Positions 55,799-64,000 of a stretch of DNA of 64,000 nucleotides are shown here, piece after piece (position 1 is the stretch's first letter; each line of letters starts with the position of its first letter). The stretch is from NCBI RefSeq assembly GCF_010993745.1, contig NZ_WOTN01000001.1, positions 2,359,235 through 2,423,234 of the forward strand. Direction: 5' to 3'. Made by a program: the position numbers and the translations under genes. This DNA is from Fodinicola acaciae. Lineage in GTDB: Bacteria; Actinomycetota; Actinomycetes; Mycobacteriales; HKI-0501. Under the pieces are notes generated by a model, which saw nothing but the letters and a program-made list of their open reading frames with translations, made no database searches and was not told the origin of the DNA.

Positions 55799-56260
55799 TC
55801 AGAGAAGTACGCCGGTGGTCACGACGTTTCCCAGCAATGCCAACACCGCCAGCGCCGTACGCACCTGGTTCCATTTCGTCCAGTAGCGGCGCGGGTCGCG
55901 CTCGGCGAAGTCGGCCGGCAGGCGGTCGGGGTCGAGCGAGCGCAGCCACCGGTTGACCGGTACGTTGCGCGTCACCGACACGGTGACCACGGATGCGGCC
56001 AGCAGAGCCGAAACTCCGGCCAGCACCCGACCGCCGACGGTCGGCGCGGCGACCGCGACGAGCACGTCGGCGATCACCGTCACCACCAGGCAGGCCGGTT
56101 GGAAGGGGTCATAGCGCCCAGCCGCGAAGGCATGCGCACGCACGTACTCGTCGGCCGGCAGCGTCTTGTAGAACGGCACGACGCCGATGCTCGTGCCGAC
56201 CAGTACGCCGGCCGACAGTCCGATCGCCAGCAGCGCGACCGGCAGCGCGATCCCCGTCAT
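55799..56260 (-). CDS. DUF1772 membrane protein, anthrone-oxygenase-like, copy 1
   Basis: The 153-residue protein has four membrane helices and the DUF1772 motifs NVPVNRWLR near residue 98 and WTKWNQVRTAL near 127. Fungal DUF1772 proteins act as anthrone oxygenases in anthraquinone pathways, so a role in oxidising the polyketide ring system is likely. Its start overlaps the aromatase/cyclase stop by four bases. Confidence 0.8.
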   Translation of the reverse strand: MTGIALPVALLAIGLSAGVLVGTSIGVVPFYKTLPADEYVRAHAFAAGRYDPFQPACLVVTVIADVLVAVAAPTVGGRVLAGVSALLAASVVTVSVTRNVPVNRWLRSLDPDRLPADFAERDPRRYWTKWNQVRTALAVLALLGNVVTTGVLL

Positions 56261-56718
56261 CCCACCGCGGCCTTCTCGATTTTCTCTTTGATGGCGGCCA
56301 TCTGCACCGGCGAGTTGGTGCTGATCCGCTGGGTCATCTGTGCCAGGCTGACCGGCGAGTCCGGCCGCATCCGGAAGTCCTGGACCCAGTCCATCCGTAC
56401 GCCGCCGTCCACGTCGTGGTAGGTCCAGCGGATGTCCATTTCCTCAAACCAGCCTTTTTCGATCCGCCGCGCGACAACCGTACGCGCCTGCCGGTCCACG
56501 ACCCGCTCGGAGACCCAGCTCCACGTGTTTCCCTGTGGATCCGGATGCATCGTCAACCGGAAGCGAACGGTGTTCTCGTCCTGCTCCAGCACCTCGGCGG
56601 CCGCGTACTCGGTGAACAGGTCGGGCCATGACGCCACGTCGTTCGTCATGTCCCAGACCAGATCCATCGGCGCGTTGATGACGACCGATGCCTCGGTGTG
56701 GCCCGGTTTCGTCGTCAT
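56257..56718 (-). CDS. TcmN-type polyketide aromatase/cyclase (single SRPBCC domain)
   Basis: The 153-residue START/SRPBCC protein has VVINAPMDLVWDMTNDVASWPDLF near the N-terminus, the inner-barrel WSWVSERVVD, and DWVQDFRMRP. One domain of this length fits WhiE-ORFVI/TcmN-type enzymes that direct first-ring cyclisation of unreduced chains, unlike the didomain enzymes of C9-reduced pathways. The ATG at 56718 lies one base after the ACP stop. Confidence 0.92.
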   Translation of the reverse strand: MTTKPGHTEASVVINAPMDLVWDMTNDVASWPDLFTEYAAAEVLEQDENTVRFRLTMHPDPQGNTWSWVSERVVDRQARTVVARRIEKGWFEEMDIRWTYHDVDGGVRMDWVQDFRMRPDSPVSLAQMTQRISTNSPVQMAAIKEKIEKAAVG

Positions 56719-56719
56719 G

Positions 56720-56977
56720 TCAACGCACCGCCGTCCGGTCGTTGACAAAATCCAGCACCATGCGCGGGGTCTTCAGCCCGTTGGCGACGGTGTCGGACAC
56801 CGGCACACCCCAGTCGCGCTCGACCCGGCTCGCGATCTCCAGCACGGCAAGCGAATCCAGCTCCAGGTCGGCAAACGGCGTGTCCAGGATGTCGCCGTCC
56901 AGCTTGAGCTGGTCCTCGTCGACACCGGCGCTGGCGATCATCAGCTCGCGGAGCTCGTCCAGACTGCGTTCGGCCAT
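56720..56977 (-). CDS. Type II polyketide acyl carrier protein
   Basis: The 85-residue ACP has the phosphopantetheine attachment serine Ser42 in LELDSLAVLEIA. It carries the growing chain for the KS/CLF pair. The ATG at 56977 shares a base with the CLF stop and has AAAGGAGAG upstream, inside the CLF coding end. Confidence 0.95.
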   Translation of the reverse strand: MAERSLDELRELMIASAGVDEDQLKLDGDILDTPFADLELDSLAVLEIASRVERDWGVPVSDTVANGLKTPRMVLDFVNDRTAVR

Positions 56978-58200
56978 CACACTCTCCTTTCGTTGTGTTC
57001 ACGGACAACTAGCGCGGCGTTGAAGCCGCCATAGCCGCGTGCGACCACCAAAGCCGTACGCACGCGCAGCTTGCGCGGCCGGTCGCGCACCAGGTCGAGC
57101 TGGCAGTCGGCCGACAACGCGCGTACGCCGACGGTCGGCGGCAGGACACCGTCGCGGATCGCCATCAGCGCGTCCACCAGGTCGAGCGGCGCCCCGCCGG
57201 CGTAGAGCCGGCCGGTCATCGTCTTCGGAGCCGTCACTGGCACCGCGTAGTCACCGAATACTTCCGAAATCGCGACAGCTTCGACGGCGTCCAGATACGG
57301 ATCGCCGGCGGCGTCGGCAAACACGGCGTCCACATCGGACGGTTGGATGCCGGCGTCGCGCAGAGCGCCGGTGATCGCCGAGCCGAGAGCCGGCTGGCGG
57401 TCGCTCCATGGCGGCGGATCGAAGCTGGCCGCATAGCCGGCGATTTCGCCGTACGGCTGGCGATTTCTTCGCGCCGCGGACTCCGCGTCCTCGACGATCA
57501 CGATCGCGCCGCCTTCGCCAGGCACATAGCCGGCGGCCGCACGGTCGAACGGCCGATAGGCCTGGTCGGGATCGGTGGCACGACTCAGCAGTCCGTTGCT
57601 GAGCTGGCAGATCAGGCCGTACGGACTGAACGGCGCGTCGGTGCCGCCGCTGACCACGATCCGCGCTCCGTCGGCGAGCACCCGGCGTGCCTGTGCGAGT
57701 GCCTCCAGGCCGCCGGCCTGCTCGGCGACCACGACGCCGCACGGACCGCGCATGCCGTGCCGGATCGAGATTTGTCCGGTCGTCGCGGCGTAGAACCAGG
57801 CGATCGACTGGTAAGCACTGACGTGCCGCGGACCGTTGGCCCACAGCCGCTGGATCTCCTGCTGGCCAAACTCCACGCCGCCGGACGAGCTCGCCGTGAC
57901 CACGGCCATCTCGTACTCCGGCAGCTCCGCCGGCGTGATGCCGGCGTCGGTCAAAGCGAGGTCGGTGGCGGCCAGCGCGAGATGCGTCCAGTGGTCGGTC
58001 TGCGGGATCAACCGGCCAGGAACACGTTCCTTGGTCACGAAATCCGGCACCTCGCCGCCGAGGCTGACCGGATACGACGACGCGTCGAAACGCTGCAGCG
58101 GACCGATCGCGCTTTTGCCGCGCAGCGTCGCCGACCAGTGTTCCTCGAGGCCGATGCCGGTCGGCGCGAGGACGCCGATGCCCGTGATGACCGCGGTCAC
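56977..58200 (-). CDS. Ketosynthase chain-length factor (KS-beta)
   Basis: The 407-residue CLF is a thiolase-fold partner of KS-alpha that sets chain length and decarboxylates malonyl-ACP. The active Cys is replaced by Gln161 in the typical [13 protein letters not shown]. The N-terminus [22 protein letters not shown] and the [17 protein letters not shown] segment are normal. The GTG at 58200 overlaps the KS-alpha stop (GTGA). Chain length cannot be read reliably by eye from its pocket residues. Confidence 0.96.
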   Translation of the reverse strand: MTAVITGIGVLAPTGIGLEEHWSATLRGKSAIGPLQRFDASSYPVSLGGEVPDFVTKERVPGRLIPQTDHWTHLALAATDLALTDAGITPAELPEYEMAVVTASSSGGVEFGQQEIQRLWANGPRHVSAYQSIAWFYAATTGQISIRHGMRGPCGVVVAEQAGGLEALAQARRVLADGARIVVSGGTDAPFSPYGLICQLSNGLLSRATDPDQAYRPFDRAAAGYVPGEGGAIVIVEDAESAARRNRQPYGEIAGYAASFDPPPWSDRQPALGSAITGALRDAGIQPSDVDAVFADAAGDPYLDAVEAVAISEVFGDYAVPVTAPKTMTGRLYAGGAPLDLVDALMAIRDGVLPPTVGVRALSADCQLDLVRDRPRKLRVRTALVVARGYGGFNAALVVREHNERRV

Positions 58201-59468
58201 GCGGCACTCCGTTCCGGTGCGGTGAGCACCATCGCCGTCTGAAAGCCGCCGAAACCGCTGCCGACGCTCAACACGACGTCGGTTTTCTGTTCTCTGGCGA
58301 CCAAAGGCACATAATCGAGGTCGCACTCCGGGTCGGCGGTGTGCAGGTTGGCGGTCGGTGGCACGACCCCGTGCTCGATAGCCAGCGCCGAGGCGGCGAC
58401 CTCGATGGAGCCGATCGCGCCGAGCGAGTGGCCGACCATCGACTTGATCGAGCTGACCGGCACCTCATACGCGTGGTTTCCGAGGCTCCGCTTGAAAGCC
58501 GCCGTCTCGTGCCGGTCGTTCTGCTTGGTGCCCGAGCCGTGCGCGTTCACGTACGAGACTGCCGCCGGGTCGAGTTTCGCGGCGTCCAAAGCGATCCGGA
58601 TCGCCTCGGCCATCTCGCGGCCGTCCGGTTTGAGGCCGGTCATGTGATACGCGTTGCTGCGGGTCGCGTAGCCGGCGATCTCACAATAGATGTGCGCGCC
58701 TCGCCGGCGCGCACTTTCCAGCTCCTCCAACAGAAGCACGGCGGCGCCTTCGCCGAGTACGAACCCGTCGCGCTCGCCGTCGAACGGCCGGGACGCGTGC
58801 GCCGGATCGTCGTTGTTGGCCGATGTCGCTTTGATCGCGTCGAAACAGGCGACGGTGATCGGCGAGATCGGCGCGTCCGTCGCGCCCGCGATCGCGACAT
58901 CGGCCGACCCTTCGGCGATCAGCCGCGCGCCATAGCCGACGGCATCCAGGCCGGACGTACATCCGGTGGAGATCAACGAAACCGGGCCTTCCGCGCCGGC
59001 CGTCCAGGCCACCTCCGCGGCCAACGAGCTCGGCACCAGATAGCGATAAAGCTGCGGCGCGCCGTAGCTGTGGTCGACCAGCCAGTTGCGGCCGGTGTCG
59101 CTGACGACGACGTACTCCTCCTCCAGCCCCATCGTGCAACCGACCGCGCTGCCGAGCGTCACGGCCGTACGCGACGGATCCAGCTCGGCCAGCTCCAACC
59201 CACTGTCCACAATGGACTCGCGCGCGCTGACGACGGCCAGCTGTGCGGCCCGGTCCATCCGGCGGATTTCCTGTCGGGTCAGGCCTTCCGTGGCCGCGTC
59301 GAAGTCGCACTCGGCGGCGATCCGCGACCGGAACCCGGTGGCGTCGAACAACGAGATGGCGCGAGTGGCCGTACGGCCTTCGGTGAGCAGGCTCCAAAAA
59401 GCCTTGCGGCCGGTGCCGCCGGGAGCCACCACACCAATGCCGGTGACCGCGACGCGCCGACCGGTCAT
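58197..59468 (-). CDS. Type II polyketide ketosynthase alpha
   Basis: The 423-residue condensing enzyme extends the poly-beta-ketone from malonyl-ACP. Catalytic residues are present: Cys170 in [14 protein letters not shown], His in [11 protein letters not shown] and His in [14 protein letters not shown]. The gene order cupin-KS-CLF-ACP-aromatase is that of spore-pigment (whiE) and pentangular polyphenol clusters. It overlaps the cupin gene by four bases. Confidence 0.97.
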   Translation of the reverse strand: MTGRRVAVTGIGVVAPGGTGRKAFWSLLTEGRTATRAISLFDATGFRSRIAAECDFDAATEGLTRQEIRRMDRAAQLAVVSARESIVDSGLELAELDPSRTAVTLGSAVGCTMGLEEEYVVVSDTGRNWLVDHSYGAPQLYRYLVPSSLAAEVAWTAGAEGPVSLISTGCTSGLDAVGYGARLIAEGSADVAIAGATDAPISPITVACFDAIKATSANNDDPAHASRPFDGERDGFVLGEGAAVLLLEELESARRRGAHIYCEIAGYATRSNAYHMTGLKPDGREMAEAIRIALDAAKLDPAAVSYVNAHGSGTKQNDRHETAAFKRSLGNHAYEVPVSSIKSMVGHSLGAIGSIEVAASALAIEHGVVPPTANLHTADPECDLDYVPLVAREQKTDVVLSVGSGFGGFQTAMVLTAPERSAA

Positions 59469-59905
59469 TTGGCGTCTCCGACGGCCTGGACCGGCTGGTC
59501 GGCGTGCGGCAGCGGCTCGGTGTCGACGTGACCCAGCTCCGGCCGCGGCGCCAGCGGGCCGAGGTGGATGACCGCCTCGGCGGTCTGCGTGCCGTGATTT
59601 TCCACCCGGTGGCGGACCTTGACCGGCACCATCACGGCCTCGCCGGGTCCGACGACGACCGGCGCGCCATCGAGACGGACGGTGACCTCGCCGCGTACGA
59701 CGTAAAGGAACTCCTCGGAATAGGGGTGATAGTGCTCGGCGACGAACTCCTCCGGCGCCAGCCGCAGGAAACCCATGAACCCGGACGTGGATCCCACCGT
59801 CTTCGGGCTGAGCAGCACGCGGATGTCGCCGCCGCGGCGCCGGTTGGGCGCGATGTCGGCACAGGCGATCTTGCCAGGAAGATCAGTGGGTCGGGTGGCG
59901 TCCAC
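59465..59905 (-). CDS. Cupin-domain polyketide cyclase (TcmJ/WhiE-ORFII-like)
   Basis: The 146-residue protein is a single cupin with metal-ligand motif [17 protein letters not shown] near residue 60 and the second motif HRVENHG near 100. Homologues before KS genes help late ring closures of long aromatic chains. The GTG at 59905 is chosen because GAGAGGAG precedes it; a GTG at 59941 has its purine run too close. It opens the operon of eleven coupled genes that ends with the amide ligase. Confidence 0.9.
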   Translation of the reverse strand: MDATRPTDLPGKIACADIAPNRRRGGDIRVLLSPKTVGSTSGFMGFLRLAPEEFVAEHYHPYSEEFLYVVRGEVTVRLDGAPVVVGPGEAVMVPVKVRHRVENHGTQTAEAVIHLGPLAPRPELGHVDTEPLPHADQPVQAVGDAK

Positions 59906-60052
59906 CAGACACTCCTCTCGGTGCGGCTCCGTCGTAGGCACACTCCCCGCAGGGGCTAGAAACCCGCTCGGAAGGGGCTTGAAAGTCGGCGCTCAAGGCG
60001 CGGTCGAGGACGTGTTGGCACGATGCGGACCCGGACGAAGGGAGAAATCCGC
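59906..60052. promoter_or_regulatory. Divergent promoter region of the PKS operon with SARP-like heptads
   Basis: On the plus strand TCAAGGC (59993-59999) and TCGAGGA (60004-60010) are direct heptads spaced exactly 11 bases. On the minus strand TCAAGCC is followed at 11 bases by CCGAGCG. This is the pattern bound by SARP regulators. It controls the PKS operon leftward and the DUF1772/PPOX pair rightward. Confidence 0.5.
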
Positions 60053-60508
60053 ATGCTCGCACCGATCCTCGGCGCGCTGGTGCTGCTCACGAGCGGCGTG
60101 GCGGCCGGTGTCCTGTTCACCCACGCCGTCGGCGTGTGGCCGGCGCTGCGGGCGATGTCACCGGAGCAGTACGTCGCGGCGCACAAGCTGATCGGCCGAG
60201 CGTACGACCCGATGATGCCGATCATGGTGATCAGTTCGACGCTGCTCGACATCGCGCTGGCGATCATCGACGACCGGCCGGCCGCACGAGCGCTTTTCGT
60301 TGTGGCGGCGGTGTTTCTGGTCGGCGTGTCGGTTGTCTCGCAGTTTCGTAACGTGCCGATCAACAAGCGCGTGAAGGCGCTGCCGGCCGGTGCCGTACCG
60401 ACCGGCTGGGACGATCCGCGCCGGTCCTGGGGCCGGTGGAACCTGGCTCGTACGTCCTTCGCGCTGGTCGCTTTCGCCGCCACCGCGGTCGCGCTGACTT
60501 TCCACTGA
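60053..60508 (+). CDS. DUF1772 membrane protein, anthrone-oxygenase-like, copy 2
   Basis: The 151-residue protein has four membrane helices and the same motifs as the copy at 55799-56260: NVPINKRVK near residue 100 and WGRWNLARTS near 128. Overall identity is modest, so the two are diverged paralogues. The ATG at 60053 has AAGGGAG upstream, better placed than the in-frame ATG at 60023. It is followed by the PPOX gene after 13 bases. Confidence 0.8.
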   Translation: MLAPILGALVLLTSGVAAGVLFTHAVGVWPALRAMSPEQYVAAHKLIGRAYDPMMPIMVISSTLLDIALAIIDDRPAARALFVVAAVFLVGVSVVSQFRNVPINKRVKALPAGAVPTGWDDPRRSWGRWNLARTSFALVAFAATAVALTFH

Positions 60509-60521
60509 CGGAGGAGAAAAC

Positions 60522-60989
60522 ATGACCCGTGGCCTGACCGGCGCACCGCCGCGACCGCTCGACCAACGCCGCCGTGACGTCCTGGCGGCCCTGGCCAACG
60601 ATCGCAATGGCTGGCTGTCCACCGCCTCCGCGGACGGTGTTCCGCATCTCGTTCCGCTGGCTTTCGTGTGGGATGGCGAGAAAATCGTGATGTCGACGCG
60701 CGAGGACTCGCGCACTGCGCGGAATCTGCGCGCAAATGGCCGCGGCCGGCTGGCGGTCGGCTCGCCGACGGATGTCGTGTTGGTCGACGGTGACGTCACG
60801 ATCTCGGCGCCCGACGCCGACGTACCAGCGGTGGCCGCCGAGCTGCCGCTGCATCCGTCGCGGGTGCCTGGTTGTGTCTATCTTTTCCTGACTCCGAAAC
60901 GCGTCCAGGCCTGGCGGGACCGCGGTGAGATGCGCGAGAAAGTCGTCATGGCCGCCGGTCACTGGTTGGACCAGGCCGCTGGCTTGTAG
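60522..60989 (+). CDS. PPOX-fold F420/FMN-dependent oxidoreductase
   Basis: The 155-residue split-barrel protein shows RRDVLAALANDRNGWLSTASADGVPHLVPLAFVWDGEKIVMST, then ARNLRANGRGRLAVGSPTDVVLVDGDV, typical of the pyridoxamine-phosphate-oxidase-like family with F420 or FMN. In tetracycline pathways an F420-dependent enzyme of this fold (OxyR type) performs a late reduction, so a similar step is plausible here. GGAGG precedes the ATG at 60522. Confidence 0.85.
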   Translation: MTRGLTGAPPRPLDQRRRDVLAALANDRNGWLSTASADGVPHLVPLAFVWDGEKIVMSTREDSRTARNLRANGRGRLAVGSPTDVVLVDGDVTISAPDADVPAVAAELPLHPSRVPGCVYLFLTPKRVQAWRDRGEMREKVVMAAGHWLDQAAGL

Positions 60990-61013
60990 CGTGACGGCTG
61001 CCATGGAAACGCC

Positions 61014-61054
61014 CGCATGGCCACCATGCGTGCATCCAACTTGAGTTTTGACCT
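61014..61054. repeat. Left copy of a 41-base inverted repeat
   Basis: The first 16 bases, CGCATGGCCACCATGC, are identical to the right copy, as is the ACTTGAGTTT core. In total 34 of 41 positions match the reverse complement of 61749-61789. Confidence 0.7.
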
Positions 61055-61748
61055 TTGGGTTGGTGAGTGGTTCCGCGCCACTGGACGCCCGACAGCTGGC
61101 AACGTGAGGTCCCGGCTGACCCACCCCCTGCTCCCAGAGCTGCTCATCCGGGTCATCGGCCGGTGGCGCAGCGACCGGGTGATGTCCTTCCAGTCATCGG
61201 CTGCGCGGACCGGCGCGGAAGGTGTCATGGCGTCCCGCTAAGTGGCGAAAGGGGTCCACTCAATGGGATCCACCGGTCCATGTAACGCTAAATGTCTGTC
61301 TTGTGAGGCTTACCGGTGAGATCAATGTCGAGTTACTGGCGCTAGACGCACGAAACATGGCTTTCACGCCTGCGTGACCGCCAGCCCCTGTGGTGGGTGT
61401 GACTGCCGAGGCCAGTAATGCCGTAGTGACCGCTCGCCGGGCCGAGCTCAATGTCCAGAGGGCGCCAATCGCCCGGTTTGATGTCTTCTTAAACAAGTAT
61501 TGCCGGGTCAGGCCGTCTCACCCGCATGGTTGGCCACAGCAGTCACACCAGCACCGCCCTAGCCGCCGCTGGACGTTCACAAAGAGCCCCTTACGTGCGC
61601 CTGGATCGCGGCGGCGCGGCGCGTCGTTGCGTCCCATACTGGTCCGCCGCGACAGCTCACACGAGCACAACCCAGAACCTGCCATGCGGCTGCGGCACGC
61701 CGGCACCGACCGCAAAACAGACACAGCCCCAAGACCGCCAGAGCCAAA

Positions 61749-61789
61749 CAGGTTGAAACTCAAGTCCAACGCAAGCATGGTGGCCATGC
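61749..61789. repeat. Right copy of a 41-base inverted repeat
   Basis: This is the inverted partner of 61014-61054 with 34 of 41 matches. The pair bounds 776 bases. The short outward-reading translations also agree (LKLDARMVAMR and LKSNASMVAMR), which suggests that two ends of a once-coding sequence were duplicated. No clear target-site duplication was seen. Confidence 0.7.
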
Positions 61790-61876
61790 GACTGGGCTGG
61801 CGGCTGGGCGAGGCCAATGAGTCAAGCGCCTTCGTTGGTTGCTTCGGGTGAACCGCACTACTACTGAGCGAAAACG

Positions 61877-63094
61877 CTAGCTTGGCACCGGATCTGTGGC
61901 TGGGGCTCGCGTCGCGGCTATCGGCAACGAGCGTTGCAGCATCGACATCGCGACGCTTGCGACGATCGCGACAATCGCCACGGCGAGCCATGGTACGGCG
62001 GCGCCGAGCGTGACGAGCTGGGTGTAGAGGACCGGCGCGACCGTGTTGGCCACCGCGAAACCGAGCTGGAAGGCCGACAGATACTGCCCGCGCGACCGCA
62101 CCGGCGCGGTGGCCGTCGCGATCGCGTTTCCGGTCGATGCCGACAAAAGCTCGGCGGACGTGTAACCGAGGGTGGCGATGATGAGGACCGGCGCCACGAC
62201 GACCGCGGGCACATAGAGCGCGCCGGCCGTGCCGAGGCCCCAGAAAGCCCAGAGAAGTCCGCACACCGCCATCACCCTCGTACGACGGAAACCGCGGATG
62301 AGACGTACGGCGATCGTCTGACAGGTCGCCAGCAGCACGGTGTTGACGGTGAACACCGCACCGGCGATCCACGCTGGCGCGTGCAAGCTGTCGTTGACAA
62401 ACAATGGAATGCCGACCGACAGCAGCGCCACGCAGGTCGCGTAGACGGTCTGGATCGCTGTCAACGCGAGGAAAGGCCGGTCGCGGTACGGCGTACCAGC
62501 CTCCTCCTCCGCCGGCTCTGCGGAGCGGCGCGGATTGCGTACGCGCCAGGCAAGCAAAGCGGCCGACAACAGGAACGTGAGGCCGTTGAGGACGACGATG
62601 AGCCGCTGAGCGCCGTCAGTGTCCAATGCCAGCAATGCCGCGGCCAGCAGAGCACCGCAGGCCACGCCGATGTTTCTCGTGGCCGCGGCGATGCCAAACC
62701 AGCGGTCGCGCTCGTGCGGCTCGGTGAGGTCCGCGACCAAGGTGAACGCCGACGACCAGTAGATCCGCAGGCCTACGGCCACTGTGAGCGCCGCGACGAA
62801 CAGGCCGGCGGCGTTGGTCACCATCAGATAGCCGAGAAATCCAAGGCCCTGCAGGACAAGCCCGACCAGCACCGGCTGACGTGAGCCGTATCGGTCGGCG
62901 ACCTGCCCGATGACGAACGGAAGTGGCAGCGCGACGAGGCTGGCGGCACCGAGACACCATCCCACCGTCGCCAGGTCGATGCCGCTGACCTTGGTGAAGA
63001 ACAGCAGAGATACCGGCAAAAACGTGCCGGTGCCGACCATGTCGATGGTGATCGTCGCGGAGAGCCAACGCAACTGGCCACGCCGGTCGCTCAT
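61877..63094 (-). CDS. MFS transporter
   Basis: The 405-residue protein has 12 membrane helices; motif A reads GQVADRYGSRQPVLVG near residue 65, and the middle loop holds RNPRRSAEPAEEEAG. The substrate is unknown. The ATG at 63094 overlaps the phosphotransferase stop by four bases, so the two are cotranscribed. An exporter next to an antibiotic-phosphotransferase-like gene is a common resistance arrangement, but the genes lie beyond the gene-poor boundary of the cluster. Confidence 0.88.
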   Translation of the reverse strand: MSDRRGQLRWLSATITIDMVGTGTFLPVSLLFFTKVSGIDLATVGWCLGAASLVALPLPFVIGQVADRYGSRQPVLVGLVLQGLGFLGYLMVTNAAGLFVAALTVAVGLRIYWSSAFTLVADLTEPHERDRWFGIAAATRNIGVACGALLAAALLALDTDGAQRLIVVLNGLTFLLSAALLAWRVRNPRRSAEPAEEEAGTPYRDRPFLALTAIQTVYATCVALLSVGIPLFVNDSLHAPAWIAGAVFTVNTVLLATCQTIAVRLIRGFRRTRVMAVCGLLWAFWGLGTAGALYVPAVVVAPVLIIATLGYTSAELLSASTGNAIATATAPVRSRGQYLSAFQLGFAVANTVAPVLYTQLVTLGAAVPWLAVAIVAIVASVAMSMLQRSLPIAATRAPATDPVPS

Positions 63095-64000
63095 CTGTCC
63101 GCCATCCATTCCGCGATCCGCTTCTGGTAGTCGGCGACCAGGTTCGGTTGCCAGCGACGGAAATATCCGCACATCCGGACGTTGTAGAGGCCGACGTGCG
63201 CGTCGATTCGTTGCCACGCCTGGTCATCCAGCGGATGTACGTCCGCGTAAGCGCGCAGGAACGGCTCGCGTGTCTGCGGATGCCAGTCGAACAGCAGGTC
63301 GGTGATCTTGCCGAACTCCTCGTACTGGTCGGAAAACCGCGCGTGCTCGAAGTCGATGATCGCGGCCACCTCCGCGCCGTCCTCGGCGAGCAGGATGTTG
63401 TCGAGGTAGAGATCCAGGTGCACCAGCGTCGGTTCGACGACACCGATCCGCTCGACGGCCGAGCGCACCACGGTCTCCACACTTTTCCAGCCGCCGACCA
63501 CATCCAGCGACACGTCCGTGGTTTCCGCCAGCGCCTGACGCAGAATTTTCTCGGCATAGTCGGCAATGCTCGGATACGGCCGGTCGCCGAGTACGTCGGT
63601 GAGCGCGTCACCTTTCGTCTGGTGCAACCGCGCGACCAGCTCGCCGATCTGCGCGGAGACTCGGTGACGCTCGGCCGGCGTCAGATGCGGCCACGCCTCG
63701 GTCGCCATCCGTCCTGGCACGTACTCCTGCACGAGCACCGGACCACCGACGATCTCGTCGAACGGTACGAACGAGCGAAACCGCGGCACCGGCAGGCCGG
63801 CCTCGACCGCGCGGTTGGCGGCCGCGACGAGATGGCGGAAGTGGCCGGGATCGGTGATCCGCCGCGGCACCTTCAGCAGCAGCCGGCCGTCGTCGGTGTC
63901 GACCAGCCAGTGGTCACCGGAGTGACCGGCGGCCACCGGTCGTACGCACCGCACCTCAATGCCGGGACAGGCCCGCTCGACGGCCTGCCGTGCCAGGCCG
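63091..64000 (-). CDS. APH-family phosphotransferase (5' end probably outside the window)
   Basis: This is an aminoglycoside-phosphotransferase/choline-kinase-fold protein. It shows the nucleotide-binding LLLKVPRR, VLVQEYVPG, the catalytic HLDLYLDNILL (Brenner motif, with HLD replacing the common HGD) and metal-binding IIDFEHARF. An internal GTG at 63954 could start a 287-residue protein. However, the frame stays open and coding-like to the window end (LARQAVERACPGIEV), so the true start is probably beyond 64000. It phosphorylates a small molecule; antibiotic or sugar substrates are both possible. Confidence 0.85.
   Translation of the reverse strand, partial: GLARQAVERACPGIEVRCVRPVAAGHSGDHWLVDTDDGRLLLKVPRRITDPGHFRHLVAAANRAVEAGLPVPRFRSFVPFDEIVGGPVLVQEYVPGRMATEAWPHLTPAERHRVSAQIGELVARLHQTKGDALTDVLGDRPYPSIADYAEKILRQALAETTDVSLDVVGGWKSVETVVRSAVERIGVVEPTLVHLDLYLDNILLAEDGAEVAAIIDFEHARFSDQYEEFGKITDLLFDWHPQTREPFLRAYADVHPLDDQAWQRIDAHVGLYNVRMCGYFRRWQPNLVADYQKRIAEWMADR

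Larger units (their letters stand above)
60990..61876. other. 887-base gene-poor region bounded by an inverted repeat
   Basis: No open frame here has a good ribosome binding site or recognisable family. The middle (about 61240-61500) is less GC-rich than the neighbours. Both sides carry the 41-base inverted repeat described at 61014 and 61749. It could be a decayed mobile element marking the right edge of the biosynthetic cluster. Confidence 0.5.

Noticed and set aside
61390-61851. 153-codon open frame in the gene-poor region
   Set aside because: No ribosome binding site, no recognisable motif and irregular composition; its end is part of the inverted repeat. It may be a remnant but is not supported as a gene.

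Overview
The window is high-GC actinomycete DNA with dense genes, frequent GTG/TTG starts, and ATGA or GTGA overlaps between neighbours. A canonical F420-dependent glucose-6-phosphate dehydrogenase, a DUF222/HNH (13E12-type) endonuclease, a class A RNase P RNA, a SARP/AfsR-type regulator and a fused AccDA also point to Actinomycetota. The genus cannot be fixed from the sequence.

Region 1 (1 to about 27 kb) is mostly housekeeping and accessory genes. It holds fgd (cut by the window edge); a tetR, BtuF-like, CoxL-like gene string; and a divergent FAD monooxygenase behind a four-copy palindromic operator. Next come a secreted S58 peptidase with a small Cys-rich secreted protein, a DUF222/HNH protein, a secreted GH92 mannosidase with a ricin-type lectin domain, a small S1 protein and rnpB. 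These are followed by a sodium:solute symporter with its DUF3311 partner, an ArsB/SLC13-type permease, a GNAT protein, the Nif3/zinc-ribbon pair, a 1050-residue SARP regulator, a class A penicillin-binding protein and an FkbM methyltransferase.

Region 2 (27.6 to 61 kb) is a type II polyketide biosynthetic cluster. One minus-strand operon encodes cupin cyclase, KS-alpha, chain-length factor, ACP, TcmN-like aromatase/cyclase, DUF1772 oxygenase, SDR ketoreductase, two ABM monooxygenases, a previously unlisted 56-codon small ORF and an asparagine-synthetase-like ligase. A second DUF1772 gene and a PPOX (F420/FMN) gene diverge from it. A further seven-gene operon carries P450, rfbA, rfbB, accDA, accB, accC and a POT-family transporter, so it combines tailoring, dTDP-sugar supply, malonyl-CoA supply and transport. 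A divergent pair encodes an LLM-class oxidoreductase and a WecE-like sugar 4-aminotransferase. A six-gene operon runs O-methyltransferase, GtrA, GT39, nucleotide-sugar dehydrogenase, GT2 and NAD-epimerase. Opposite it lie a DrrAB-type ABC exporter, a sugar ketoreductase and a GT1 glycosyltransferase. The likely product is an aromatic polyketide carrying a 6-deoxy (probably 4-amino-4,6-dideoxy) sugar and perhaps an amide. It resembles the pradimicin/pentangular group in gene content, but it has an added Arn-like lipid-linked sugar module, two DUF1772 proteins and F420-type enzymes.

Region 3 (48.8 to 51.3 kb) interrupts the cluster with a small binding-protein-like gene, a tandem GNAT protein and a LysR regulator, which diverges from the MFS exporter gene at 51.3 to 52.5 kb. 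Region 4 (61 to 64 kb) begins with an 887-base gene-poor stretch bounded by a 41-base inverted repeat. It ends with an MFS transporter and an APH-type phosphotransferase that runs off the window.

No tRNA, rRNA, CRISPR array or intact insertion sequence was seen.
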